From an uncultured Pleurocapsa sp. (GTDB lineage: Bacteria > Cyanobacteriota > Cyanobacteriia > Cyanobacteriales > Xenococcaceae), in assembly GCA_937884735.1 (NCBI GenBank), contig CAKZYI010000174.1, forward strand, positions 1 to 11,471: a stretch of DNA of 11,471 bases, in the 5' to 3' direction. Both the position numbers and the translations under genes were made by a program. The notes under the pieces were generated by a model. It was not told where the DNA came from and did not search any database. It was given only the letters and a program-made list of their open reading frames with translations. Positions within the stretch are counted from its first letter, which is position 1, and the number at the start of each line of letters is the position of its first letter. Positions 1 through 7,549 of this stretch are shown here, piece by piece.

Positions 1-1
1 T

Positions 2-793
2 CAAATCAAAGTAATAAACTTATCTCGCAACTTTGGTAAAGAAATAGCTCTAACCGCAGGAATTGATCGCGCCTCTGGTGCAGCAGTTTTTCCCATCGAC
101 GCAGATTTGCAAGATCCTCCAGAATTAATTCATCAACTAGTCGCCAAATGGCGGCAAGGCTACGATGTTGTTTATGCCACAAGACGAGCCAGAAAAGGAG
201 AAACCTGGGTCAAGCGTATTACAGCGGGTGCATTTTACAAAACGATTGAAAAAATAAGTCCTATACCGATTCCCAAAAACACGGGAGACTTTCGCTTGCT
301 AGATCGCCGTGCAGTAGAAGCCATTAAGCAAATGCCCGAAAGAACTCGTTTTATGAAAGGCTTATTTACTTGGGTAGGCTTTAAACAGACTTCTATCTTA
401 TTCGATCGCCAACCTCGCTACCAAGGAAATACCACCTGGAACTACTGGAAACTGTGGAATTTTGCGATCGATGGCATCACCTCTTTTAGTTCTTTGCCGC
501 TAAAAATTTGGAGCTATATTGGTTTGTGTGTTTCTTGCCTATCGCTTTTATATGCCTCGTTTCTTGTAATTCGCACTATTGTTATCGGTATTGATGTTCC
601 TGGGTATGCCTCTTTGATGGTAGCGATACTTTTTCTTGGCGGTTTGCAGCTAATAACTCTAGGGGTTGTGGGGGAATATCTCAGTCGAGTCTACGAAGAA
701 GTAAAAGGAAGACCACTTTACTTTGTGCGAGAATCTTATGGCTTCGAGTCAAAAAATACGCCACAGAGCAAAGCTGTAAGCCATAAACTATAA
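2..793 (+). CDS. Family 2 glycosyltransferase, GtrB/DPM1-like, 5'-truncated by window edge
   Basis: The reading frame is open from base 2, so the true start lies upstream; the TTG at 107 sits inside the conserved DADLQDPPE motif and is not a start. Visible residues 33-35 are the DxD-type metal and nucleotide-sugar site (D-A-D), followed by the QDPPE signature of dolichyl/polyprenyl-phosphate glycosyltransferases. A second conserved block, GDFRLLDRRAVEAI, lies in the middle. The C-terminus carries two hydrophobic segments (about 4 and 3 dozen residues before the end), then GEYLSRVYEEVKGRP, the usual ending of GtrB/ArnC/YfdH-type enzymes. Known family role: transfer of a sugar from a nucleotide donor to undecaprenyl phosphate on the cytoplasmic face of the membrane. 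By inference it supplies a lipid-linked sugar for the surface polysaccharide suggested by the downstream genes. The donor sugar cannot be told. The last codons run into a heptamer repeat. Confidence 0.9.
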   Translation, partial: QIKVINLSRNFGKEIALTAGIDRASGAAVFPIDADLQDPPELIHQLVAKWRQGYDVVYATRRARKGETWVKRITAGAFYKTIEKISPIPIPKNTGDFRLLDRRAVEAIKQMPERTRFMKGLFTWVGFKQTSILFDRQPRYQGNTTWNYWKLWNFAIDGITSFSSLPLKIWSYIGLCVSCLSLLYASFLVIRTIVIGIDVPGYASLMVAILFLGGLQLITLGVVGEYLSRVYEEVKGRPLYFVRESYGFESKNTPQSKAVSHKL

Positions 794-798
794 GCTTT
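771..798 (+). repeat. Degenerate heptamer tandem array at the GT2 stop codon
   Basis: Four consecutive 7-mers in perfect phase span the stop codon at 791-793: AAGCTGT, AAGCCAT, AAACTAT, AAGCTTT. The first and last units recur exactly at the end of larC (10775-10788). Similar AAGCT-based heptamers lie at 1517, 6366 and 8705. The first three units are coding, so the array forms the last residues of the glycosyltransferase. Confidence 0.55.
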
Positions 799-819
799 GA
801 ACGGAAATTCTCTTACACA

Positions 820-1497
820 ATGCTAAAAAACAGTCTTTTTTTGATTACCATCATCTGTATTATTGCCACAGGATTGGGTGTTTATTTTCTTGGTGGCATC
901 GACCAAAAACTTCTACAGGATTGGTTGCAGCAGATGGGTATATTAGCCCCCATCGTTTATATATTGCTTTATGTTGTGGGAACGCTTTTAATTTTGCCTT
1001 CAACTCCCCTCAACCTTAGCGGAGGTGCAATATTTGGTATTTGGTGGGGAACTATCTGGACGACGTTGGCAGCCATCATAGCTGCACTAGTTGCTTTTTC
1101 CTTTACTCGCAGTATAGGTCGAGTATTAATGGCAAAGAAATTAGCAGGACGTTGGGAAGCCTTGGATGCTGAAATACGCTTGGGGTGAATATTTTATATG
1201 TTCGCCATACGTCTGTTGCCAATTATTCCCTACGGTTTAGTTAATTTTTCCGCTGGGTTAACTTCCATTCGTTATCGAGACTATCTCATTGGTACAGTCT
1301 GCGGTACTGTCCCTGGTATTCTACCCTTTGTGATGATGGGAGCGGGATTGCAGTCCCTATCCCAGGGCGATATTTTTCCCCTTATGTTGGCTTTTGCTTT
1401 AACAGGAATGTTAGTTGGCGGTGCAACTTGGTATCGTCGTCACCGCAAAGATCCCAAAGCAGCTTTACAAGAGGTCGAGCAAAAGCGGCAAGAATAA
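820..1497 (+). pseudogene. VTT/DedA-superfamily (TVP38/TMEM64) membrane protein, split by an in-frame TGA
   Basis: Two open segments, 820-1188 (122 residues) and 1198-1497 (99 residues), are in the same frame and separated only by TGA, ATA, TTT, TAT. Read through, they give one 225-position protein of normal family length. Half 1 has an N-terminal membrane helix, then the re-entrant region LPSTPLNLSGGAIFG (60-73) and a second hydrophobic stretch ending FTRSIGR. Half 2 has the matching RLLPIIPYGLVNFSAGL motif (131 onward), further helices and a basic C-terminal tail. Protein similarity continues on both sides of the TGA, so a single substitution (for example from GGA) explains it better than a frameshift. 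VTT/DedA proteins are linked to lipid scrambling or flipping, including recycling of undecaprenyl phosphate. The gene may be a fresh pseudogene, a sequencing error, or two separately translated halves; see the ribosome-binding site at 1182. Confidence 0.8.
1182..1188 (+). promoter_or_regulatory. Shine-Dalgarno-like GGGGTGA over the internal stop
   Basis: The heptamer GGGGTGA overlaps the in-frame stop at 1186-1188 and lies 9 nt before the ATG at 1198. This matches a usable ribosome-binding site for restarting translation of the C-terminal VTT half. Most other starts in this window have no comparable purine-rich site. Whether it works is inference. Confidence 0.35.
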
Positions 1498-1516
1498 AAA
1501 ATTAATTTGTTAATCA

Positions 1517-1530
1517 AAGCTAAAAGCTAA
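1517..1530 (+). repeat. Heptamer repeat, two units of AAGCTAA
   Basis: Two perfect tandem copies of AAGCTAA lie 20 bp after the VTT stop codon, in the 71 bp gap before the aldo/keto reductase. With the preceding A they form a 14-mer that recurs exactly at 6365-6378. The rest of this gap is AT-rich and shows no convincing hairpin terminator or promoter. Confidence 0.5.
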
Positions 1531-1568
1531 ATCTATCGATCGCAAGTTTAAGATAAATTTTAGAAAAT

Positions 1569-2531
1569 ATGAAATACAAACAATTTGGCAACACCGATTT
1601 AGAAGTATCGGTAATGGGTTTGGGCTGTTCTCGTTTAGGGGGGAACTTGAGCGTCGGAAACAAACAAGAAGCGGTAAAAATGCTTAATTTGGCAATCGAT
1701 TCGGGGATTAATTTTTACGATACGGCGGATAGTTACGGACAGGGACAAAGTGAGACTTTATTGGGCAAAACTTTTAAACATCAAAGAGATAAGGTGATTT
1801 TTGCTAGCAAAGCAGGCTATACTCTTTCCCCTTTGGGCAGTATTGCAGCTAAATTTAAACCAGTGCTAAAGCCTTTAGTGCGATCGCTGCGGGCTTTAAA
1901 ATCTTCATCTAATTCCGATTCTTTGGGAGATGCTAAAGCTTCTGTTTTGCGCCAAAACTTTGAACGCAACTATCTAACTACGGCTGTCGAAGGAAGTCTC
2001 AAACGTTTGCAAACCGATTATCTAGATTTATTTCAACTTCACAGTCCGTCATCAGAAATCTTACAGAGTTCTGAAGTTTGGCAGACTTTAGAATCACTTA
2101 AAAAACAAGGTAAAATACGCTATTATGGCGTTTCTTGCGATACGGTAGAAGATGCTTTGATTTGCTTGCAGCAGCCAGGATTAGCCAGTATTCAGCTAGA
2201 GATAAATTGGTTACAGTCAGAAGCGATCGCCAAAGTTTTGCCTTTAGCTCAACAGCAGGGGGTGGCAGTAGTGGCTCGCCAACCTTTCGCTTCTGGTAAG
2301 TTGTTTGCTGCTGAGAATAATGTTTTTTCGAGCTTACACTCAAAATATCATAGTATTACCCATGTCGCGCTACAATTTGTATTACAGCAGACGGGAGTAT
2401 CAGTAGTTATTCCTGGTGCTAGTAGTTGTCAGCATCTTAAAAATAATTTAGAAGTATTAGATGCTAGTTTGCTTTCCCAGAATGAGTTACAAGCGATCAC
2501 TCAATCAGCTAATCCCTCCAAAATAATTTAA
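1569..2531 (+). CDS. Aldo/keto reductase family protein
   Basis: This 320-residue protein has the full (beta/alpha)8 aldo/keto reductase pattern. It starts with a KYKQFGNTDLEVSVMGLGCS first strand, and the catalytic tetrad is visible as D51, Y56 (DTADSYG block), K81 (FASKAGY) and H158 (DLFQLHSPS). C-terminal NADP(H)-binding features appear in the VVARQPFASG and VVIPGASS stretches. The family reduces sugar or carbonyl aldehydes and ketones with NAD(P)H, or the reverse, in the cytoplasm. The segment around residues 84-126 is a long loop between strand 4 and the next helix; such loops shape substrate choice. The stop lies 4 bp before the GMC oxidoreductase ATG, so the two are very likely co-translated. 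Context suggests a sugar-modifying redox role in polysaccharide synthesis, but the substrate is unknown. ATG 1569 is preferred because the family N-terminus begins there. Confidence 0.92.
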   Translation: MKYKQFGNTDLEVSVMGLGCSRLGGNLSVGNKQEAVKMLNLAIDSGINFYDTADSYGQGQSETLLGKTFKHQRDKVIFASKAGYTLSPLGSIAAKFKPVLKPLVRSLRALKSSSNSDSLGDAKASVLRQNFERNYLTTAVEGSLKRLQTDYLDLFQLHSPSSEILQSSEVWQTLESLKKQGKIRYYGVSCDTVEDALICLQQPGLASIQLEINWLQSEAIAKVLPLAQQQGVAVVARQPFASGKLFAAENNVFSSLHSKYHSITHVALQFVLQQTGVSVVIPGASSCQHLKNNLEVLDASLLSQNELQAITQSANPSKII

Positions 2532-2535
2532 GAAC

Positions 2536-4233
2536 ATGATTATAGATGCTCGCAAACTAGCTAGTGGAACTATTATTAGTGGTGATATTTGTATTGTTGG
2601 TGGTGGTGCGGCTGGAATCACTCTGGCTAAAGAATTAAGCGATCGCTTTGATAATATCATCCTCGTGGAAAGTGGTGGGATGAATTTGGAAAGGGAGACT
2701 CAAGATCTTTACAGAGGAGAAATTCTCGATCCCAACCACGGTAGTTTAGAAGGACAAAGACAAAGACAACTTGGTGGTACAACTAATGTTTGGGGGGGAC
2801 GCTGCGCCCCTTTTGATGACCTGGATTTTGAATCGCGCTCCTATGTTCCCCATAGCGGTTGGGCTATCAGCAAACAGGACTTAGAACCCTATTATAAAGA
2901 GGCTCATAAGTACTGTGAATTGGGGCCATATGCCTATGATGTCCAGTCGGCTTTGGGTGAAGATGCTCCAGCGATGATTCCTGGTTTAGATTCAGAGGCA
3001 ATTTTGACTGATAAGCTCTGGTTATTTAGTCCGCCAACCAATTTTAAAACCAAGTACCAGAAATTTTTAAATCAATCCCGTCAAATCCAAACTTATTTAC
3101 ATGCCAACTGTCTCAAGTTAATTACTAACAGGGAAGGAACAACCATAAATTCTCTTCAATGTGCTTCTTTAAAGCAAAATAACTTTACAGTTCGCGCTTC
3201 TGTTTATATTTTGGCAGCAGGATGTTTAGAGGTAACGCGCCTGTTGTGGCTATCTAATGATACTCACAAAAAAGGCATTGGCAATCAACATGACCTATTA
3301 GGAAGATTTTACATGGGTCATATTAGTGGTGATGTAGGTAAAGTTACTTTTAACCGAGGGAGAGTAATTTGGGATTATGAGACTACGAAAGACGGTGTAT
3401 ATGCTCGACGAGCGATCTATTTATCCCCCGTAATACAACAGCAGCATCGGTTAATGAATTTGCGGGCAATTCTGCACTACCCTGAAATGTCCGATCCAAA
3501 TCACGGTAACAGCATTTTATCTGCCATGTATCTGGCAAAAAGCCTATTACTTTTAAGGCAGACTTCCCGTATTTACTACAGTAAAGATTTAGATACCAGC
3601 AGGCTCAAAGATACTTTTGGTAGTCATTTACAAAACATTTTGGGGGGTTTCAACACCCTGAGTGGTTTTGCCTACAAGTGGATTTTCCAACGTCTGTTAA
3701 GCAAACGTCAAATTCCTTCTGTGGTGTTAGGGAGAAAGTCCAACACCTATACCTTACACTTCGATGCCGAACAGTCTCCTAATTACAATAGTCGGGTCAT
3801 GTTGGGCGAAGAAAGGGATTGTTTTGGTTTAAATCGTCTCAAAGTTGACTGGCGTTATACAGATAGGGATATTCAAAATGTTATCGATTCTTATCACCTA
3901 ATCGCTCAAAATTTAGCAGAAACAGGAGTTGGCAAATTAGAATTTTTTCCAGAACAAATGTCTGACTTGATTAAACAAAACTTAGGTGTTGGGAGTCATC
4001 ATATTGGCACTACTAGAATGTCAAACAGTCCAACAGAAGGCGTAGTAGACCGAGAATGCAAGGTACATGGTATCAATAATCTCTATGTTGCCAGTAGCTC
4101 GGTGTTTCCGACATCAAGCTATGTCAATCCTACGTTGACAATTATAGCGATCGCCCTGCGTTTAGCCGACCGGTTAAAACAGTCTTCTCAAAATATTACC
4201 TCAACCAGTTCTAACGAACTCATCAACAATTAA
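2536..4233 (+). CDS. GMC-family FAD-dependent oxidoreductase
   Basis: This 565-residue protein has an N-terminal FAD Rossmann motif (CIVGGGAAGITLAKELS, about 19-35) followed by an acidic strand end (ILVESGG). A GGTTNVWGG stretch follows, typical of the FAD-covering region of glucose-methanol-choline oxidoreductases. Near the C-terminus, SHHIGTTRM supplies the catalytic His (H488, three residues before the Gly), and SYVNPTLTIIAIALRLAD supplies the partner Asn (N531). The 43-residue His-Asn spacing is normal for the family. No signal peptide is visible, so it is probably cytoplasmic. The family oxidises alcohol groups, often of sugars, passing electrons to oxygen or other acceptors. It follows the aldo/keto reductase by 4 bp and precedes the sulfotransferase by 9 bp, which points to one operon. 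I infer a carbohydrate alcohol as substrate; the exact compound cannot be read from sequence. Confidence 0.92.
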   Translation: MIIDARKLASGTIISGDICIVGGGAAGITLAKELSDRFDNIILVESGGMNLERETQDLYRGEILDPNHGSLEGQRQRQLGGTTNVWGGRCAPFDDLDFESRSYVPHSGWAISKQDLEPYYKEAHKYCELGPYAYDVQSALGEDAPAMIPGLDSEAILTDKLWLFSPPTNFKTKYQKFLNQSRQIQTYLHANCLKLITNREGTTINSLQCASLKQNNFTVRASVYILAAGCLEVTRLLWLSNDTHKKGIGNQHDLLGRFYMGHISGDVGKVTFNRGRVIWDYETTKDGVYARRAIYLSPVIQQQHRLMNLRAILHYPEMSDPNHGNSILSAMYLAKSLLLLRQTSRIYYSKDLDTSRLKDTFGSHLQNILGGFNTLSGFAYKWIFQRLLSKRQIPSVVLGRKSNTYTLHFDAEQSPNYNSRVMLGEERDCFGLNRLKVDWRYTDRDIQNVIDSYHLIAQNLAETGVGKLEFFPEQMSDLIKQNLGVGSHHIGTTRMSNSPTEGVVDRECKVHGINNLYVASSSVFPTSSYVNPTLTIIAIALRLADRLKQSSQNITSTSSNELINN

Positions 4234-4242
4234 CCAAAAATC

Positions 4243-5001
4243 ATGAATACATCTCCCCAAATACTTAGATTTCACTATGACTTACGCACTGTTTTTACCC
4301 GCTATCCCATTCCCTATCTATGGTTAAAAAGATGGCAACAAAAATATCTCCATCCCCAAGCAGCCACGGGAACAGCTACAGGAGAAAACATCAAAAGGGG
4401 CGCAATTGAAAAAGATACCGATATCGTAATTGAAGGCTATCCGCGGTCGGGCAATACCTTTGCTTCGAGTGCTTTTAGAATAGCTCAGACAAAGCCCGTC
4501 AAAATTGCTTATCGTTTGCACGCACCAAATCAACTAATATGTGCGGCAAAAATGTGTAATCCTGCGATCGCTTTGATCCGCCCGCCAGAGGATGCAGTTC
4601 TATCTTGGGTAATTCATCGCTCTCATCTAACGATAGAACAGGCTTTAAAAGGATATATCAGTTTTTACCAAGCCGTACTTCCCTATAAAGATTATTTTGT
4701 AATTGCCGATTTCGATCGAGTAATCAACAACTTTGGAGCAATTATTCAAGAAGTAAATCAAAAATACGATGCAGACTTCCAAGAATTCATCCATACCGAT
4801 GAGAACGTAGCCAAATGCTTTGCTGTAATAGATGACTTTTATCGAGGTGCGGGGGAAGGTAAAATATCAGCTCAAACCGTAGCTCGTCCTTCAAGCGATC
4901 GTCAACACCAAAAAGAAAAGTTACGAAGCCAATTTAATAGCAATAGTTTAAACAAAATGTGTTCAGAAGCCAATCAAATATACACCTCATTTGTGTCTTA
5001 A
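4243..5001 (+). CDS. Sulfotransferase-like protein (PAPS-binding P-loop)
   Basis: In this 252-residue soluble protein, residues 62-73 read VIEGYPRSGNTF, the 5'-phosphosulfate loop of PAPS-dependent sulfotransferases. Residues 111-122, LIRPPEDAVLSW, fit the 3'-phosphate site, with R113 and S121 in the usual Arg and Ser places. H93 (RLHAP) is placed like the conserved K/H-containing stretch that follows strand 2, and may be the catalytic base. A late basic segment (VARPSSDRQHQKEKLR) may complete the PAPS pocket. The family moves sulfate from PAPS to hydroxyl or amino groups; in polysaccharide loci the acceptor is usually a sugar. No membrane segment or signal peptide is seen. It sits 9 bp after the GMC oxidoreductase and 33 bp before the polymerase-like gene, which supports sulfation of a surface glycan. 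Fold assignment is fairly firm, the acceptor is unknown. Confidence 0.8.
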   Translation: MNTSPQILRFHYDLRTVFTRYPIPYLWLKRWQQKYLHPQAATGTATGENIKRGAIEKDTDIVIEGYPRSGNTFASSAFRIAQTKPVKIAYRLHAPNQLICAAKMCNPAIALIRPPEDAVLSWVIHRSHLTIEQALKGYISFYQAVLPYKDYFVIADFDRVINNFGAIIQEVNQKYDADFQEFIHTDENVAKCFAVIDDFYRGAGEGKISAQTVARPSSDRQHQKEKLRSQFNSNSLNKMCSEANQIYTSFVS

Positions 5002-5034
5002 AAAATTGACATCAATTCCTATGCACACTCAAAA

Positions 5035-6372
5035 ATGGACTTAATTAAAAAACAATATCGAAGTGAAACCTTTATTTCTACTTCTGGCTTGATTTTACTC
5101 GCCTTTACCACAGCTTTCTATTCGAGAATTTTAGACTACCTGGGAGCACCTAGCTTAATCAATTTTTTTCACTTTTTTGCGATTTTCTTCACCTGTGTTT
5201 TTACCCTAATCAAGAGTAAGACCAAAAATCCTAAAGCAATTGAAGCAATTCGGAATTTGATTACAGGTTTATTCCTCTTTTTTACCGTAATTGTTCTCAG
5301 TGCTTTGTTAAACAAAGCAGGTGCAATCAATGCCCTTTTAGATTTTGTTCTATTAGCAGAACCTTTTTTACTAATACTGACTATGTTGGCACTATCTTTG
5401 CCAAAAGAGAATTTTATTAAATTTCGCCGCTGGCTAACTTACTTTTTGTTTTCTCATCTTTTTATCGCCTACGCTCAAAAATATATTTTCAGAGTTGATA
5501 CTTGGAATACTTTGTATCTTGAGCCTTCTGACCGCATTCAGGGAGTCTTTTTTCTGTCTGGAGCAGGTCATGTCGTTGGTGCCTCTGTCTCCTTGACTTT
5601 CGGACTTTATTATCTAACATCAGCACAAGATAAACCATTGTGGCTCAGAATTACTGTAGCTTTGGCAGCAACATGGCTAGTAATTGTTGCTGATGCCAAG
5701 CAGGTCATTTTGGCATTTATGGTTGCAGGTGTCATTTTATTTTTTCTCAAATTTAACAACCTAAAAACATTTATTACCTATTTTTTAGCAGGATCTACAT
5801 TAGGCTACGCTTTTTGGTGGTGTACCCAGAACCTGGAAGCTTTTAGAGCATATAATACCTGGTCAGCCCCAGAACTGTATGGCAGCGATGGCGATGCTAC
5901 TCGATTGAAAACTGCCGCCTTTAGAGTTGTTACCTCTCATTATGAATCAATTCTTCATTGGTTTTTGGGATTGGGGCCAGGTCACACCGTTGGGCGATTG
6001 GGAGGATGGATGTTGCATCAATATAAGTCTTTGCTAGAGCCACTGGGTTCAACAACTCACCAAGCCAGTATAGAAGTTTGGGCTCAAGTAGGTAAATATT
6101 ATATTGGTAGTCGCTCTAGTCTATTTTCACCCTTATTTGGTTGGGCTGGTATTTGGGGTGATTTAGGTCTTTTAGGTTTGGCCAGCTACTTGTATCTTGG
6201 TTGGTTGGTTTGGCATTATTTATGCCTAGAAGATATTTCCAAATTTTTACTGTTGACAGTAGTTGTCTTTGGTTTTATTTTTTCTCAAATGGAGGAGCCT
6301 GGATATATGCTCTCTATCGCAGCAATAATTGGACTAAAATGGCAAGAAAGTCAGTTTTTAGAAAAAAGCTAA
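5035..6372 (+). CDS. Polytopic O-antigen ligase/polymerase-like membrane protein
   Basis: This 445-residue, very hydrophobic protein has about eleven or twelve predicted membrane helices: roughly 14-34, 41-60, 74-93, 100-121, 132-150, 170-195, 203-219, 222-240, 245-262, then 366-394, 400-418 and 424-436. One long soluble loop (about 263-365) carries HWFLGLGPGHT (308-318); the GLGPG turn is typical of the Wzy/WaaL (O-antigen ligase) superfamily, whose catalytic loop is periplasmic. A short ADAKQ segment (219-223) in the middle helices also fits. Expected role: polymerisation of lipid-linked repeat units, or their ligation, at the periplasmic face of the inner membrane. Neighbouring sulfotransferase and sugar-modifying genes suggest a capsule or exopolysaccharide polymerase. 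ATG 5035 is used; an ATG at 5021 is out of frame. The gene ends inside a heptamer repeat. Polymerase versus ligase cannot be decided by eye. Confidence 0.8.
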   Translation: MDLIKKQYRSETFISTSGLILLAFTTAFYSRILDYLGAPSLINFFHFFAIFFTCVFTLIKSKTKNPKAIEAIRNLITGLFLFFTVIVLSALLNKAGAINALLDFVLLAEPFLLILTMLALSLPKENFIKFRRWLTYFLFSHLFIAYAQKYIFRVDTWNTLYLEPSDRIQGVFFLSGAGHVVGASVSLTFGLYYLTSAQDKPLWLRITVALAATWLVIVADAKQVILAFMVAGVILFFLKFNNLKTFITYFLAGSTLGYAFWWCTQNLEAFRAYNTWSAPELYGSDGDATRLKTAAFRVVTSHYESILHWFLGLGPGHTVGRLGGWMLHQYKSLLEPLGSTTHQASIEVWAQVGKYYIGSRSSLFSPLFGWAGIWGDLGLLGLASYLYLGWLVWHYLCLEDISKFLLLTVVVFGFIFSQMEEPGYMLSIAAIIGLKWQESQFLEKS

Positions 6373-6382
6373 AAGCTAGCTT
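6366..6382 (+). repeat. Heptamer repeat and 10-bp palindrome at the polymerase stop codon
   Basis: AAGCTAA (6366-6372, including the stop codon) is followed in phase by AAGCTAG (6373-6379). The second unit is part of a perfect palindrome, AAGCTAGCTT, at 6373-6382. The 14-mer AAAGCTAAAAGCTA (6365-6378) is identical to 1516-1529. Confidence 0.5.
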
Positions 6383-6511
6383 AAAACGTTTTATGTTTGC
6401 TCTTTATGATTAAAACATGTTTAAAAACTGTTTAATTTAATTCCATTTTGAAGTTATTCTTCGATATTTTTTATTAACATATGAAACTTATATTTATATC
6501 AATTAAATCTG
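6383..6511 (+). promoter_or_regulatory. AT-rich gap with possible promoter for the amino-sugar gene pair
   Basis: This is the longest gap among the plus-strand polysaccharide genes, so the two following genes may have their own promoter. It holds a perfect palindrome AAACATGTTT (6413-6422) and two TGTTTAA copies at 6418 and 6429, spaced 11 bp, about one helical turn, as an operator might be. A weak promoter match is TTGAAG (6448-6453), 18 bp, then TATTAA (6472-6477). No good Shine-Dalgarno sequence precedes the ATG at 6512. All of this is pattern matching in AT-rich DNA and may be chance. Confidence 0.3.
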
Positions 6512-7549
6512 ATGCCCAAACAACAAAAAATTAAGGTTGCTATTGTAGGATTGGGTCACTGGGGTTCAAATCTAGTCAGAGCATTCCAAAGTGACGATCG
6601 CATTCTACAAGTTGTTGGGGTTGAGATTAATCTAGAAAGGCGTAAATTTATATCTCAGAAAAATCCTAAATTACTCATATTTTCTTGTCTAGATGAGTGT
6701 CTTAAAGATAATTCTATTGATGCTTTTGTCATTGCAACACCGACTGAAACTCATTATGCTCTTGGTTTAAAATGTCTAGAAGCAAATAAACATTTATTTG
6801 TGGAAAAGCCTCTATCCGATAGCAGTAAATCTGCCAGACATTTGGTTGATTTAGCCAACAAGAACAAAAGAGTCTTAATGACTGGGCATATTTTTCTTTA
6901 TAATCAAGCTGTTCGACAAATGAAGCAATTGATTCACCAAGGAAAAATTGGAGATGTATTGCACATAAAGTCGATTAGGTCTAATCTTGGACCAATTAGA
7001 TCTGACGTTAACGCTCTTTGGGATTTAGCTGCTCACGACTTATCTATCTTTGACTGTATATTTAATAAAAATCCCATTAAAGTTTCCTGTCATGCCTTTT
7101 CACCCTTGGGCTTGCAACAACAAGATATTGCTATTGGAACCTTAGAATATAGCCCTACCCAAACCGCTACTTTTTTCGTAAGCTGGCTCGATCCTGTCAA
7201 AATTCGTCAAGTTACTGTTATTGGAGATCAAAAGATGCTCGTCTTTGACGATATGAAACAAGATAACCCTTTAACTATTTATGATAAAAGGGTTAAATTG
7301 ATGAGCAGCAAAGATAATCTCAACTCCATAAAGGGTGCTAAATCTCCTATTGAGTTTCATGTTGGTGATACCTATTCAGTTCCAATAAATAAAACAGAAC
7401 CCTTGACAGAAGAATGTCGTGATTTCATCAACTGTATTTTTTCTAGACAAAATCCTCAATCGGATGGAAAAAATGGTCTGCGGATTGTGAGTCAACTTGA
7501 AGCATTGGTTAAGTCTTACTCACAAAATGGAGCATCAATAAAGTTATGA
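6512..7549 (+). CDS. Gfo/Idh/MocA-family NAD(P)-dependent sugar oxidoreductase
   Basis: This 345-residue protein has an N-terminal Rossmann fold with VAIVGLGHWGSN (9-20), the GxGxxG dinucleotide site. IATPTETHYAL (74-84) follows and VEKPLS (97-102) carries the family's conserved E-K-P with catalytic K99. The substrate domain contains SNLGPIRSDVNALWDLAAHD (157-176), with H175 in the position of the usual catalytic His. The N-L-G...R...N-x-L-W...HD pattern resembles WlbA/WbpB, enzymes that oxidise the 3-position of UDP-N-acetylglucosaminuronic acid. That resemblance is from memory and is not proof. The gene overlaps the aminotransferase start by 4 bp (ATGA), so the two products are translationally coupled. 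Such a pair typically makes a 3-keto nucleotide sugar and aminates it. The matching N-acetyltransferase and 6-dehydrogenase are not in this window. Stop is TGA. Confidence 0.9.
   Translation: MPKQQKIKVAIVGLGHWGSNLVRAFQSDDRILQVVGVEINLERRKFISQKNPKLLIFSCLDECLKDNSIDAFVIATPTETHYALGLKCLEANKHLFVEKPLSDSSKSARHLVDLANKNKRVLMTGHIFLYNQAVRQMKQLIHQGKIGDVLHIKSIRSNLGPIRSDVNALWDLAAHDLSIFDCIFNKNPIKVSCHAFSPLGLQQQDIAIGTLEYSPTQTATFFVSWLDPVKIRQVTVIGDQKMLVFDDMKQDNPLTIYDKRVKLMSSKDNLNSIKGAKSPIEFHVGDTYSVPINKTEPLTEECRDFINCIFSRQNPQSDGKNGLRIVSQLEALVKSYSQNGASIKL

Noticed and set aside
107..109. TTG as a start codon for the glycosyltransferase
   Set aside because: It falls in the middle of the DADLQDPPE motif; the frame is open and homologous from base 2, so the gene is truncated by the window edge.
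1186..1188. Selenocysteine at the internal UGA of the VTT gene
   Set aside because: The position is not a known redox site in VTT proteins, and the bases after it show no obvious stem-loop of SECIS type.
2098..2343. Minus-strand open frame of 81 codons inside the aldo/keto reductase gene
   Set aside because: It lies wholly antisense to a gene with full catalytic motifs, and its product has low-complexity, shadow-like composition with no recognisable domain.
6201..6413. Plus-strand open frame of 70 codons overlapping the polymerase 3' end
   Set aside because: It is a frame shadow of the polymerase membrane helices; the polymerase frame is clearly the coding one up to 6372.
6413..6422. AAACATGTTT palindrome as a firm operator
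   Set aside because: A single 10-bp palindrome in AT-rich DNA without a known regulator nearby is not enough; mentioned only as part of the gap.
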